Shown piece by piece: positions 26,191 through 35,624 of a stretch of 64,000 nt of DNA. The stretch covers positions 558,001 to 622,000 of the forward strand of contig NZ_JAUSSF010000003.1 in the NCBI RefSeq assembly GCF_030812195.1, in the 5' to 3' direction. The stretch is from Chryseobacterium lathyri. Lineage in GTDB: Bacteria > Bacteroidota > Bacteroidia > Flavobacteriales > Weeksellaceae. The position numbers and the translations under genes were made by a program. The notes beneath the pieces were generated by a model. It did not search any database. It was not told the origin of the DNA and saw only the letters and a program-made list of their open reading frames with translations. The first letter of the stretch is position 1. The number at the start of each line of letters is the position of its first letter.

Positions 26191-27204
26191 ATGCAAGAAA
26201 ATTTTTCCTTAAAGCCTTACAATACATTTGGTGTTGATGCCAAATCAAAATACTTCACTGAAGTCCAGACGCTTGAACAGCTCAGGGATGCGGTCAAATA
26301 TTCCAAAAATCATCATCTTCAGATTTTATTTCTAGGCGGTGGAAGCAATATCCTGATGACCAAAGATTTTGATGGTCTTGCCATTAAGCTCAGCTTAAAG
26401 GGAATTTCTGAAAAAGACCTTAATGAAGATGAAGTTCTTGTAACGGCAAAAGCCGGAGAAAACTGGCATGAATTTGTGATGTACAGCCTTGAAAAAAATT
26501 ATGGCGGACTGGAAAACCTCTCATTAATCCCGGGAAATGTAGGAACTTCACCAATGCAGAATATTGGAGCTTACGGAACGGAAATAAAAGATGTTTTTGT
26601 CAGCTGTACTGTTTTAGATCTTGAAAATCTTGAGCTTAAAACTTTTAATATTGAAGAATGTCGTTTCGGCTATAGGGATTCTGTTTTCAAGCAGGAAGGA
26701 AAAGGAAGGTATGTAATTCTGGAAGTCAGTTTTAAACTAACAAAGAAGAATCACCACATTAAAACAGAATATGGAGCAATAAAAGCAGAGCTGGAAAATT
26801 TAGGCATCACTCATCCTACCATTCAGGATGTTTCCAAAGCGGTCATCAATATCAGACAGAGCAAACTTCCGGATCCTAAAGAAACGGGGAATGCCGGAAG
26901 CTTTTTTAAAAACCCAACTATTCCTCTCACCCAGTTTGAAGACTTAAAGCTAAAATTTGAAAATATTCCGGGATATCCGAACGGAGACGTTGTAAAAGTA
27001 CCTGCAGGGTGGCTGATCGAGCAATGCGGATGGAAGGGAAAACAAATAGGAAATGCAGCCTCTCATAAACTCCAGGCATTGGTTATTGTCAATGCTACGG
27101 GAAACGCTACGGGAAAAGAGATTTTTGATTTTTCTACTGAGATTATCCATTCTGTAAAAGAAAAGTTTGGGATAGAGCTGGAAAGAGAGGTGAATATTAT
27201 ATAA
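26191..27204 (+). CDS. murB: UDP-N-acetylmuramate dehydrogenase MurB
   Basis: 337 residues, type I MurB. It reduces enolpyruvyl-UDP-GlcNAc with NADPH and FAD, the step after MurA. The start NFSLKPYNTFGVDAKSKYF, the FAD-binding FLGGGSNIL and IPGNVGTSPMQNIGAYG segments, the YRDSVFK motif, and the catalytic Ser in GNAGSFFKNP are all present. The gene starts 2 bases after the lipoprotein gene ends. murA is in a different operon about 6.5 kb upstream. Confidence 0.96.
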   Translation: MQENFSLKPYNTFGVDAKSKYFTEVQTLEQLRDAVKYSKNHHLQILFLGGGSNILMTKDFDGLAIKLSLKGISEKDLNEDEVLVTAKAGENWHEFVMYSLEKNYGGLENLSLIPGNVGTSPMQNIGAYGTEIKDVFVSCTVLDLENLELKTFNIEECRFGYRDSVFKQEGKGRYVILEVSFKLTKKNHHIKTEYGAIKAELENLGITHPTIQDVSKAVINIRQSKLPDPKETGNAGSFFKNPTIPLTQFEDLKLKFENIPGYPNGDVVKVPAGWLIEQCGWKGKQIGNAASHKLQALVIVNATGNATGKEIFDFSTEIIHSVKEKFGIELEREVNII

Positions 27205-27266
27205 ATCCAACTGGGTATTATGTAAGTTTTCTCCAAATATATTTCTGATTTTTATCAATTATTTTA

Positions 27267-27281
27267 ATTTATTCTAAATAA
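27267..27281. promoter_or_regulatory. Fur-like site 1 upstream of the receptor operon
   Basis: ATTTATTCTAAATAA is the exact reverse complement of the site at 27327-27341. The TATTCTAAATA core resembles AT-rich Fur boxes of Bacteroidota. It lies about 80 bases before the start codon, upstream of the -33 region. Confidence 0.5.
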
Positions 27282-27307
27282 GTATTTATTCGCGTTATTA
27301 TATTCAA

Positions 27308-27315
27308 TACTTTTG
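27308..27315 (+). promoter_or_regulatory. -7 element of the receptor operon
   Basis: TACTTTTG matches TAnnTTTG, 30 bases before the ATG at 27346. It lies between the two Fur-like sites. No clear -33 TTTG is seen. Confidence 0.55.
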
Positions 27316-27326
27316 CGCTTGAATTT

Positions 27327-27341
27327 TTATTTAGAATAAAT
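27327..27341. promoter_or_regulatory. Fur-like site 2 in the leader of the receptor gene
   Basis: TTATTTAGAATAAAT lies between the -7 element and the start codon, 60 bases centre to centre from site 1 and in inverted orientation. Two such sites around a promoter suit a repressor such as Fur. Confidence 0.5.
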
Positions 27342-27345
27342 CAGA

Positions 27346-30099
27346 ATGATCAGATTTTTATCTTTCGCTTTCTTTTTCATTTTCTGCACACAATATGTTT
27401 ATGCTCAAGATGACAAATACCAGTTAAACATTACTGTTTTTGATGACAAAAACAAAGTGCTGGAAGAAGCTTCTATTGCTATTAACCAGATCTCAACAGT
27501 TACAGACAAAAACGGCAATGCTAATCTAACACTCCCAAATGGAAAGTATAATCTAAAAATTACTCATCCTAATTACCAGGAAAAAGAAATAACTTTAACA
27601 CTATCCGACGGACTGAACTTAACAGTCCAGCTACAACCTGTCAACAAACTGGAAGAAGTCGTTATATTCTCTAAAGAAAGCAAGGGACTGACCACTAAAT
27701 CTGTGATAGACAGACAGGCAATGCAGCATTTACAGCCGTCAAGTTTTACAGATCTGATGGAACTATTGCCCGGCGGCCTTGCAAAATTCCCTTCTTTGAA
27801 CGGTGTAAATAAAGCAACCCTGAGAGAAAATACCGGTGGACTTTCTGGTGATAAATACAGCACCTCATCACTTGGTGTTCAATTCATGGTGGATGACAAT
27901 ATCATTAATTCCAATGCAGATTTGCAACTTTCAGTTGATCCAAAGCAGTTTTTACAAGCTCCAATGGGCAGAGAAACAGCTTTTTCAGGGGTAGATATGA
28001 GAACTATTTCTACGAATGATATTGAAAAAGTGGAGATCATCAGAGGAATCCCTTCTGCATCTTATGGTGACCTGACTTCCGGACTGATCAAAATAGAACG
28101 TAAAATAGGACAATCACCTTTGCAGGCCCGATTCAAAGCGGATGGATACAGCAAGCAGTATTATGTAAGCAAAGGTTTTAAAGTAACGGATAAATGGCAG
28201 CTGAGTGCAAGTGCGGATTATCTTGATTCCAAATCTGATCCTACGAATGAATTTGAAAATTACCAGCGTATCACAGCTTCTATCCGTTCAAAAAAAATGT
28301 TAAATTTATGGGGCAGACCTTTGGAATGGAGATCTAATATTGACTTTTCCACCAATATTGACAAATTGAAATACGATCCGGACAACGGATACCCTTCAAC
28401 GGATAAGTATGAATCCACCAATACAAGAATCAGCCTGACCAACAATTTTATCTATCAGCTGGAAAAGGCTTTTTTCTTCAATAAATTTACTTTAAACACA
28501 GCCATCCGACAAGGTTTTGAGAAGATTGAACAGGTAAAACTGATTCAGCTTTCAGGGCCGCGTTCATTCTCTCTGGCTACTGAACAGGGCGAGAATGTAG
28601 GATTTTATCCCAACCTTCGTTATGTGGCGAATTTTTCAACGGAAGGAAGACCTTTGGATATCACCGCTTTATTCAAAGCCAATGGAGTAAGAAAAACAGG
28701 AGGAATTACACACATTTATGAAGCCGGACTTGACTGGAGGTATTCAAAGAACAACGGAAAAGGCTTGCAGTACGATATGAGAACGCCTCCATCTGCCTCT
28801 GTCAATATAGAAAGACCGAGAGCTTATGATGAGCTGCCGGCATCCAATCTTTTATCTGCTTTTTTTGGTGATCAGATGAGCTATGCGCTTGACCAGCATA
28901 AATTTACTTTGTATGCAGGTTTAAGAATGTCTAAAAACTTTGGAATTGATGAATCATTTGCCATCAGCAAAAAAGTTTTTACAGAACCGAGATTGAATTT
29001 CCAGTACAATCTTCCTCATCTGATGATCAACAATTATCCACTGAAAACAGATATAACTTTAGGGTATGGGCTTTTCTACAAACAGCCTACACTTCTGATG
29101 CTTTATCCGAATAAAGATTACCAGGACTATACCCAGCTGAATTATTACCATAACGATGAGCAATACCGTTATGTCAACTTTATGACCTATGTTCAATCGA
29201 GGGAAAATAAAGCCATTGAAGCAGCCAAAAGTATTAAAAAGGAAATCCGTCTTGACCTGAGCTACAGGAATCATGAGCTTTTCGTTACATATTTTAAAGA
29301 AGATATGAACAATGGTTTCCGTAATATGGTTCATACGGCAGTTCATTCCTACAAGCAGTATGATGCTACACAGGTAGATGTGTCCCAATGGACTCCTAAC
29401 GGTCCGGATCTTACGAATGTCCCTTACGAGTTAAAAACAAATCTTGGTGAATACCTGGTCACAGAAAACGGAAGTGAGACTTTAAAACAAGGTATTGAAT
29501 TCGGGTATACTTCGCCAAGGATCAAAGCTATCAATACAAGATTTACATTTACCGGTGCCTGGTTCAAAACGCAGTACAGAAATTCTGTGCCTTATGCTTT
29601 CAAGCCTAATGTATCAATTGGTGTAGGACCATTCCCTTATTATGGAATTTATAAAAATGATGACGGCTATAATAATTCCAACATCAATTATAATTTACTG
29701 ATTGACACTTATCTTCCAAGCCTGGATCTGATTGTTTCAGCATCTTTACAGGGAAGCCTGTATGATCACAGCATCAATGACAGGAGAATTCCTGAACCTA
29801 TTTCCTATTACGGAGCAGACGGTATCATTCATCCTTTCACGGATGCCGACAGAGCAGATATGTATAAGCAGTGGCTGGTAAGAAATGTGTCTGTAACCGA
29901 TAATTTAGACAGGTTAACCACTTTTACGCTTACCGGAAATATTAAAATAACGAAAAGCATTTACAAAGCCTTAAAAACTTCACTGTTTGTCAACAGGCTT
30001 TTCAATTACAGCGCCCCTTATACTTTCAACAATGTAAAAGTGTACAGAAAAGGGCTGAATACTCCGTATTTCGGAATGGAATTAAATTATAATTTTTAA
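27346..30099 (+). CDS. TonB-dependent outer-membrane receptor
   Basis: 917 residues with signal peptide ending in FIFCTQYVYAQ. Residues 22-105 are a carboxypeptidase-regulatory-like beta domain (NITVFDDKNKVLEEASIAINQISTVTDKNGNANLTLPNGKYNLKI). A plug follows (EEVVIFSKES, LMELLPGG, VEIIRGIPSASYGDLTSGLIKIE), then the beta-barrel with a C-terminal aromatic end (LNYNF). It imports a ligand through the outer membrane with TonB energy; the ligand is probably iron-related given the Fur-like sites and the downstream di-haem peroxidase. It is 21 bases from the DUF4876 gene and begins a four-gene operon. Confidence 0.93.
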   Translation: MIRFLSFAFFFIFCTQYVYAQDDKYQLNITVFDDKNKVLEEASIAINQISTVTDKNGNANLTLPNGKYNLKITHPNYQEKEITLTLSDGLNLTVQLQPVNKLEEVVIFSKESKGLTTKSVIDRQAMQHLQPSSFTDLMELLPGGLAKFPSLNGVNKATLRENTGGLSGDKYSTSSLGVQFMVDDNIINSNADLQLSVDPKQFLQAPMGRETAFSGVDMRTISTNDIEKVEIIRGIPSASYGDLTSGLIKIERKIGQSPLQARFKADGYSKQYYVSKGFKVTDKWQLSASADYLDSKSDPTNEFENYQRITASIRSKKMLNLWGRPLEWRSNIDFSTNIDKLKYDPDNGYPSTDKYESTNTRISLTNNFIYQLEKAFFFNKFTLNTAIRQGFEKIEQVKLIQLSGPRSFSLATEQGENVGFYPNLRYVANFSTEGRPLDITALFKANGVRKTGGITHIYEAGLDWRYSKNNGKGLQYDMRTPPSASVNIERPRAYDELPASNLLSAFFGDQMSYALDQHKFTLYAGLRMSKNFGIDESFAISKKVFTEPRLNFQYNLPHLMINNYPLKTDITLGYGLFYKQPTLLMLYPNKDYQDYTQLNYYHNDEQYRYVNFMTYVQSRENKAIEAAKSIKKEIRLDLSYRNHELFVTYFKEDMNNGFRNMVHTAVHSYKQYDATQVDVSQWTPNGPDLTNVPYELKTNLGEYLVTENGSETLKQGIEFGYTSPRIKAINTRFTFTGAWFKTQYRNSVPYAFKPNVSIGVGPFPYYGIYKNDDGYNNSNINYNLLIDTYLPSLDLIVSASLQGSLYDHSINDRRIPEPISYYGADGIIHPFTDADRADMYKQWLVRNVSVTDNLDRLTTFTLTGNIKITKSIYKALKTSLFVNRLFNYSAPYTFNNVKVYRKGLNTPYFGMELNYNF

Positions 30100-30120
30100 T
30101 ATATATCAAAAGAAAACAAC

Positions 30121-31347
30121 ATGAAAAAAAGAGTTATACTATTAAGTTTAGCAGCAATGATGACCGCTACATTTACGGTAACTTCTTGCTCCAGCGATGA
30201 TGATTTCGGAGTAACAACTGCACAGAAAGGAGCTTTAACTTTGTCTTTTTCGGGAGAGAATATTTCTTCTTACAAAACCCTTGATGTAGAGCTGAAAGAA
30301 GTGAACACAGGAGCCATCATCAAGCAAACCATACAAAATAAAAATACTTATACTTTCGAGGTCCCTTACGGTTCTTATAAGATTACAGTAAACGGTGTGG
30401 TAATTTCCAGCAATGATGAGATCGGAGTAGGTGCTTCTGCACAGACTGACATCTCAACTTTGATCACCAATCTTGAGATTCCGTTGATCCTGAAAAAATT
30501 CCATGAGGATTTTGTGATTGAAGAAGTATTTTTTACAGGGGTAAAAACCGCTGATGGTAAAAACTACAATTCAAGTCGTTACTTCAAATTAACCAACAAT
30601 ACCAAAAAAGTACTGTACGCCGACAAACTTATTCTGGGACAGTCGGAATTCCTGACAACAGATGATAAAAATCCTACTCCATACAGCAAAAACCTTTCAT
30701 TTGCAGTAAAAGCAGTAATGGTTTTACCGGGAACAGGAACCGAATACCCTGTACAGCCGGGTGACTTCATCGTAATTGCAGACAATGCCATTAATCATAA
30801 GGAAAACACAAGTACAGCATATGACCTTCATAATGCTAATTTTGAATTCCCGTCTGTAAATCCTGCACTGGGACAGGTGGACAACCCTTCTGTACCGAAT
30901 GCGAAAATCATTTATACCCAGATGAACTTCAATATGTTCTTCCTTCACGACCGTGGATTTGAAAGCTATATTATCGCACGTTTCCCTGCCGGAGAAGATG
31001 AAAATACATTCCTTACGAATTTCAAATATGATTATACTTACCAGAACAGTGCGGGAGGAGTTACTTCAAAAAGCGCCTATGCTATTCCGAACTCATGGAT
31101 CATAGACGGTGTAAACAACAGTATTTCAACAAAATTTGTTCATATTCTGACTTCAGCAAGCATCGATGGAGGATGGACATCAGTAGGAACAATAGACAAG
31201 GATCCAACCCGTTTTGGCAAGTCTGTAAGACGTAAAGTAACAGGACAGATGGACAACGGTAAAAACCTTTATTTGGATACCAACAATTCGTCTAATGACT
31301 TCACCAAAGACTCTGAGCCAAGTCTGAAAAACGGTATTATACACTAA
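30121..31347 (+). CDS. DUF4876 lipoprotein
   Basis: 408 residues with lipobox TFTVTSC near residue 28 followed by an acidic SSDDDF, a pattern of surface-exported lipoproteins in Bacteroidota. The first 100 residues form a carboxypeptidase-like beta domain (SYKTLDVELKEVNTGAIIKQTIQNKNTYTFEVPYGSYKITVNG). The rest resembles a lamin-tail or DUF4876 module (IEEVFFTGVKTADGKNYNSSRYFKLTNNTKKVLYADKLIL, PGDFIVIADNAINH). It sits between a TonB receptor and a barrel protein and so probably acts as the receptor's surface partner. Function untested as far as I know. Confidence 0.8.
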   Translation: MKKRVILLSLAAMMTATFTVTSCSSDDDFGVTTAQKGALTLSFSGENISSYKTLDVELKEVNTGAIIKQTIQNKNTYTFEVPYGSYKITVNGVVISSNDEIGVGASAQTDISTLITNLEIPLILKKFHEDFVIEEVFFTGVKTADGKNYNSSRYFKLTNNTKKVLYADKLILGQSEFLTTDDKNPTPYSKNLSFAVKAVMVLPGTGTEYPVQPGDFIVIADNAINHKENTSTAYDLHNANFEFPSVNPALGQVDNPSVPNAKIIYTQMNFNMFFLHDRGFESYIIARFPAGEDENTFLTNFKYDYTYQNSAGGVTSKSAYAIPNSWIIDGVNNSISTKFVHILTSASIDGGWTSVGTIDKDPTRFGKSVRRKVTGQMDNGKNLYLDTNNSSNDFTKDSEPSLKNGIIH

Positions 31348-31366
31348 AAGTTTAGATTACTTTATT

Positions 31367-32890
31367 ATGCTGCATACAAAAGGATCTTTCTTCTTACTAT
31401 TGATCGTGTTTTCATTAACAGCAAAAGCTCAGGACAGTCTGAGTCTTTTCAAAACCCTGAACAATCAGTACAGTACAGAAAGAAATTTTAAAAATAATTT
31501 CTACTATAATCCGGCAGCCATGTCGGATTATAGTTCTGCTTCCTTCTCAGAATTTAATGCCGGATATCATGACAACAATGAAAAAAACTACCGCCAGCAA
31601 TTGGGAAGCGGGAGCAAAGGCTTAACGGTAGAAGCAAAATCTTTTCAAAAATTAAAGCCTAACCGCTATGTCTGGGGAAATGCAAGCTATCAGAACTTAA
31701 AAGTTAATTCTGTAAAATGGAATGAAACTTTAGATTATGACCGCATTGCACCTTACATCACAGCAGATTCTGTAGGTGGAAAATTAAATCTTGAACGCTA
31801 TCAGTTTGCCGGTGGTTATCTCCAAAAGCTGAACCGTTGGACCCTTGCCGGACAGGTAAGTTATTCCGCACAGCTTGGATACCGTTCAAGAGATCCGAGA
31901 ATGAGAAGCACAACTTCTGACCTGAAAATCAATGCCGGATTGAACTACAAGGTTTTCAAAACATATGAAATAGGCATTTTCGGTGAGTTGAATAAATACA
32001 CCCAGAACAGTTCTGTCAACTTCCAGAGCTTATTGGGAAGACCTTATGTTTATCAGATGTCAGGCTTCGGCTTTTCCAACTATCTTTTCAATGGAGGAAC
32101 ATTTCCTAAAAACACGTTTGAAGAATTTTCTTACAAGGGAGGAATTCAGATTTCCGGGAACGGAGGCCAGAATTTTTACCTTCAGGCATCCGCAGGAACG
32201 GGTAATAACCTGAAAAGCTATAATGACGGCTCCAATAATTTCTTTGATATTTCTGATCTGAAGAATGAAAACCTTGAAATAGAAGGTGCTAAGTTCTTCA
32301 CTGTTCACGAAAAACACAGATTAGGTGTATTAGTCAACTACAGAGCGGCAAGAAATACAGGCTCAGAATATGGCTATTCCCTGAATACTGTAGCTTTAAC
32401 TCAAATTTTTAAAAGAGAATCCTATCGCAGGGAAAATTACGAAACTACCGTAAAAGGTTTCTATCAGTACACCAAAGATAATTTTTCGGTGACAGCAGTT
32501 CCTTTTTTCAGCCGTGAAGACATCAAAGAAAGAAGATTATTTCCTGATGCCGGGCAAAAATTTGTTTACTCTTATTTCGGGATTAATGCAGATGTAAAAC
32601 ATCAGATCAATGACCGTCAAATAATCACATTCCAGCCTTATTTTTCTACAAGAAAGGTGAATAAATCCATTAATGCACTGGCCACCACACCAAATGCCGG
32701 GGTTAATGCGTGGATTCTTCAGGATTTCAACTTCCAGGCCAGTGATATCACTACATTCGGAGCATCTTTAAGGTATGATTTTAAGCTTGAAAAACTGCCT
32801 GCATTCTTTGTAAGTGTACAGTATCAATCACAAAAAATTCAGGAAAAAAATAATAATTTTGCAGGAGGAAATATCGGAATAACATTTTAA
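31367..32890 (+). CDS. Outer-membrane beta-barrel protein (DUF6850-like)
   Basis: 507 residues with signal peptide ending FSLTAKAQ. Alternating aromatic and polar residues through the whole mature part, with many YxxK/YxxN strands, and a C-terminal GGNIGITF suggest an outer-membrane beta-barrel. It resembles the barrel family that accompanies DUF4876 lipoproteins in Bacteroidota. It starts 19 bases after that gene and its stop abuts the peroxidase start. No plug domain, so it is not a TonB receptor. The transported substrate is unknown. Confidence 0.75.
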   Translation: MLHTKGSFFLLLIVFSLTAKAQDSLSLFKTLNNQYSTERNFKNNFYYNPAAMSDYSSASFSEFNAGYHDNNEKNYRQQLGSGSKGLTVEAKSFQKLKPNRYVWGNASYQNLKVNSVKWNETLDYDRIAPYITADSVGGKLNLERYQFAGGYLQKLNRWTLAGQVSYSAQLGYRSRDPRMRSTTSDLKINAGLNYKVFKTYEIGIFGELNKYTQNSSVNFQSLLGRPYVYQMSGFGFSNYLFNGGTFPKNTFEEFSYKGGIQISGNGGQNFYLQASAGTGNNLKSYNDGSNNFFDISDLKNENLEIEGAKFFTVHEKHRLGVLVNYRAARNTGSEYGYSLNTVALTQIFKRESYRRENYETTVKGFYQYTKDNFSVTAVPFFSREDIKERRLFPDAGQKFVYSYFGINADVKHQINDRQIITFQPYFSTRKVNKSINALATTPNAGVNAWILQDFNFQASDITTFGASLRYDFKLEKLPAFFVSVQYQSQKIQEKNNNFAGGNIGITF

Positions 32891-34042
32891 GTGATGAAAA
32901 GAGGTATATATTGGGTTTTAGGATTGGTTTTATTGGTATTGTGGAGTTTTACCTCTAAAGTAAATCAGGATCTTTCGAATATTCAGGATCCGGGTATTGA
33001 GGATATTGTAAAAAGCTACAAAAAAGCAATCACAGATTGGCCGAAACCTGATATCGATTACGGAGTGCAATGGAAAGAATTTGCTCCCATTAAAAATGAT
33101 ACCGCTTTTTTCACCGAGCAGGATAAGCCTGGTGTTATTTTAGGTAAAATGCTTTTCTTTGATCCTAAATTATCCAAATCAAGCCAGGTTTCCTGCAGTT
33201 CATGCCACGATCCTGAAATGGGCTGGTCGGATCGCAGACGTGTTGCTTTGGGAAGCGACCATCTTTTAGGAAACAGAAATTCCATCTCCCTGTATAATAT
33301 TTCAGAACGCCAGTCGTTTTTCTGGGACGGAAGGGCAAAAACCCTTGAAGAGCAGGCAGCAGGTCCGCTGGGTGCCCATCATGAAATGGCAATGGATGTA
33401 AAAACACTTCCTGCCAAGATACAGGCCGTGAAAGGATATAAAGAACTGTTCAAAAAAGCGTACGGCACAGATAAAGTGACATATGACCGAATTGTAAAAG
33501 CCATTGCCGATTTCCAGAGAACCATCAAAAGCCAGCCGAGCCGTTTCGACAAATTCCTGGAAGGAAAATACAACGCTTTATCAGACGAAGAAATCTACGG
33601 AATGCATATTTTCCGTACCAAAGCCCGATGCATGAACTGTCATAACGGGCAGTACCTTACAGACGAATCTTTCCACAATATCGGGCTTACCTATTACAAA
33701 AAGAAATACCAGGATCTGGGATTGTATGATGTTACCAAAAAACCTGAAGATATCGGTAAATTCAGGACCCCGCAATTAAGAGATCTACTGCTTACCCAGC
33801 CATGGATGCACAACGGACTGTTCAATGATCTTGAAGGTGTTGTAAATATTTACAACAGCGGAATGCATCAGCTGGACCCCAGTCCTGAAAAAAAGAAACT
33901 GGACCCGATGCACCCTGTTACCGACCCTTTATTAAAACCTCTGAACTTAACAAAAGAAGAAACCAAAGCGCTCGTTTCTTTCCTGGAATCTCTTTCAGGA
34001 ACAAAATTTAAAATGAGACGTCCGGAATTTCCTACGGAATAG
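32891..34042 (+). CDS. Di-haem cytochrome-c peroxidase (CcpA/MauG family)
   Basis: 383 residues with an N-terminal hydrophobic signal or anchor (MMKRGIYWVLGLVLLVLWSF). Two CxxCH c-haem motifs, CSSCH (102-106) and CMNCH (247-251), define the bacterial di-haem peroxidase/MauG fold. Other family signs are GKMLFFDPKLSKSSQVSC, GNRNSISLYN, FFWDGRAKTLEEQAAGPL, and FRTPQLRDLLLTQPWMHNG. It acts in the periplasm on hydrogen peroxide or as an oxidase of a partner. Its start follows the barrel gene's stop directly, so it belongs to the receptor operon, perhaps to modify or release the imported ligand. Confidence 0.92.
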   Translation: MMKRGIYWVLGLVLLVLWSFTSKVNQDLSNIQDPGIEDIVKSYKKAITDWPKPDIDYGVQWKEFAPIKNDTAFFTEQDKPGVILGKMLFFDPKLSKSSQVSCSSCHDPEMGWSDRRRVALGSDHLLGNRNSISLYNISERQSFFWDGRAKTLEEQAAGPLGAHHEMAMDVKTLPAKIQAVKGYKELFKKAYGTDKVTYDRIVKAIADFQRTIKSQPSRFDKFLEGKYNALSDEEIYGMHIFRTKARCMNCHNGQYLTDESFHNIGLTYYKKKYQDLGLYDVTKKPEDIGKFRTPQLRDLLLTQPWMHNGLFNDLEGVVNIYNSGMHQLDPSPEKKKLDPMHPVTDPLLKPLNLTKEETKALVSFLESLSGTKFKMRRPEFPTE

Positions 34043-34107
34043 AATTTAAGCTGATTCACACCCTATCTTTGGTTAAATAGTTTTAATTTAGCTGAAATAT
34101 CGGGACT

Positions 34108-34331
34108 ATGGCCAAAAAGTATTCAGAAAAAGCATTTAAAAAATCAATCCAAAACATATCCGGAATATTGACTTTGTCAAAATTACTCTTGATGATGATT
34201 CTGCAATACGTGGTTTCTTGGTAAAATTATCTGATGATTTTCTAATGATGGAAGATACTTATGACTTTACATTGGCAGGGACTAAAATTATTCCCTACAA
34301 AACAATCAGAGGTATCCGAAACAATATATAA
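34108..34331 (+). pseudogene. Frameshifted small gene, about 74 codons
   Basis: The ATG at 34108 reads MAKKYSEKAFKK up to a run of six A (34138-34143). The original frame then ends early, at 34225, but the +1-A frame continues INPKHIRNIDFVKITLDDDSAIRGFLVKLSDDFLMMEDTYDF...IPYKTIRGIRNNI to a stop at 34331. The second frame has no start of its own, because a TAA precedes it. The joined product looks like one compact, charged small protein, perhaps Sm-like. Either the gene is broken, or the base read is wrong, or slippage at the A-run is used. Confidence 0.6.
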
Positions 34332-34362
34332 AAACTACCTATAAAGAATAAAGAACACAAAT

Positions 34363-35166
34363 ATGAAAATAGCCATCCTCGGAGCCGGCAATATGGGCCT
34401 ATCCTTTTCGAAATCATTTTTAAAATATGAGCTGATCAAGCCGGAGCATCTTCACCTGATCACCCGCAGCAAGACTAAAATCTCTAAAATTGCTGAAGAT
34501 TTCCCAAAATCTAAAATCTCCACTTTTGAAGAAACTCAAGAGCTGGATGCCGATCTTATCATAGTAGCAGTAAAACCGCAGGACTTTCTGCATGTTACTG
34601 AAAATCTTCAATTTACATTAAAAGAAAACCAGATGGTTCTGTCTATCATGGCAGGAATTAAGATAGAAAAGATTCAGAAATTATTAAACCATCCTCTTGT
34701 TGTAAGAGCCATGCCCAACTCTCCTACCCTTCTGGGAATGGGGATCACAGGCTACACTGCTGCTGCAGGCATTTCTTTCAGCCAGCTGATCAATATTGAA
34801 AGATTACTGAACAGCACTGGCAGATCGGTTTATCTCGAAAATGAAAATCTTCTGGACGGCGTTACGGCACTTTCGGGAAGCGGACCTGCTTACTTCTATT
34901 ATATTGTAGATGCCATGATAAAAGCAGGTGTAGAAATGGGGATAGAAGAAAATTTGTCTAAACTCTTTGTACAGCAGACCATGTTGGGTGCTTATCACCT
35001 GATCAACAATTCTGAAAAGAATCTGGAGGAACTTATCAAAGATGTGGCTTCCAAAGGCGGAACTACTGAAGCTGCTTTAAAAACATTTGAGGATAACAGC
35101 TTTAAAGAAATTTTAAAAAACGGAATTTTAAATGCCGAAAAGCGCGCTAAAGAATTAAACGGCTAA
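34363..35166 (+). CDS. proC: Pyrroline-5-carboxylate reductase ProC
   Basis: 267 residues, cytoplasmic. Last step of proline synthesis: reduces pyrroline-5-carboxylate with NAD(P)H. The Rossmann start MKIAILGAGNMGLSFSKSF, the VKPQDF segment, MPNSP, and the family signature LSGSGPAYFYYIVDAM...SKGGTTEAALKTFE are all seen. It ends overlapping the tail of the VanZ-like gene by 20 bases on the opposite strand. Confidence 0.96.
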   Translation: MKIAILGAGNMGLSFSKSFLKYELIKPEHLHLITRSKTKISKIAEDFPKSKISTFEETQELDADLIIVAVKPQDFLHVTENLQFTLKENQMVLSIMAGIKIEKIQKLLNHPLVVRAMPNSPTLLGMGITGYTAAAGISFSQLINIERLLNSTGRSVYLENENLLDGVTALSGSGPAYFYYIVDAMIKAGVEMGIEENLSKLFVQQTMLGAYHLINNSEKNLEELIKDVASKGGTTEAALKTFEDNSFKEILKNGILNAEKRAKELNG

Positions 35167-35569
35167 ATCTTTTTTCAATCAACCTGCAGAGTACCCATCC
35201 GAGATAAACACCGAAAGTATTAAGAATAACATCATCTACCTCGAATATCCCCATTCTGGTAAAATACTGAAGTGCTTCAATGACAACAATGGAGGAAATG
35301 AACGTATAGAGCAGTACTTGCAGATCTTTGAGCCGGGGAAAGATCCAGCCGAGAAAGCCGAAAGGAATAAACATAATAATATTACCCAGAACAATAATGA
35401 CAATATCCTTCCATCCAATCGTATTGCGGATAAACTGTACGGTAGACAAAAACGGCTCTATCCTGATCAGGTTATCCTCATACTGAAACCTGCCCATCCC
35501 AAGAAACATAAGATAAAGCAGAAACAGCGTATACGGAACAATAATAATTTTATAAGATTTCTTTAACAT
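35147..35569 (-). CDS. VanZ-like membrane protein
   Basis: 140 residues with about four membrane segments (YKIIIVPYTLFLLYLMFLGM, WKDIVIIVLGNIIMFIPFGFLGWIF, LLYTFISSIVVIEALQYF, VILNTFGVYLGWVL). The VanZ pattern GNIIMFIPFG...EALQ...R-x-G-x-FEVDDVILNT-x-G is clear. Members relate to the teicoplanin-resistance protein VanZ but most are of unknown role. It is tail-to-tail with proC (20-base overlap) and divergent from lnt (55 bases). Confidence 0.88.
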   Translation of the reverse strand: MLKKSYKIIIVPYTLFLLYLMFLGMGRFQYEDNLIRIEPFLSTVQFIRNTIGWKDIVIIVLGNIIMFIPFGFLGWIFPRLKDLQVLLYTFISSIVVIEALQYFTRMGIFEVDDVILNTFGVYLGWVLCRLIEKRFSRLIL

Positions 35570-35624
35570 CAGCTACAAATGTATTCATTTCAAAAACATT
35601 AAATTTGTGTGTTAAATTAATTTA

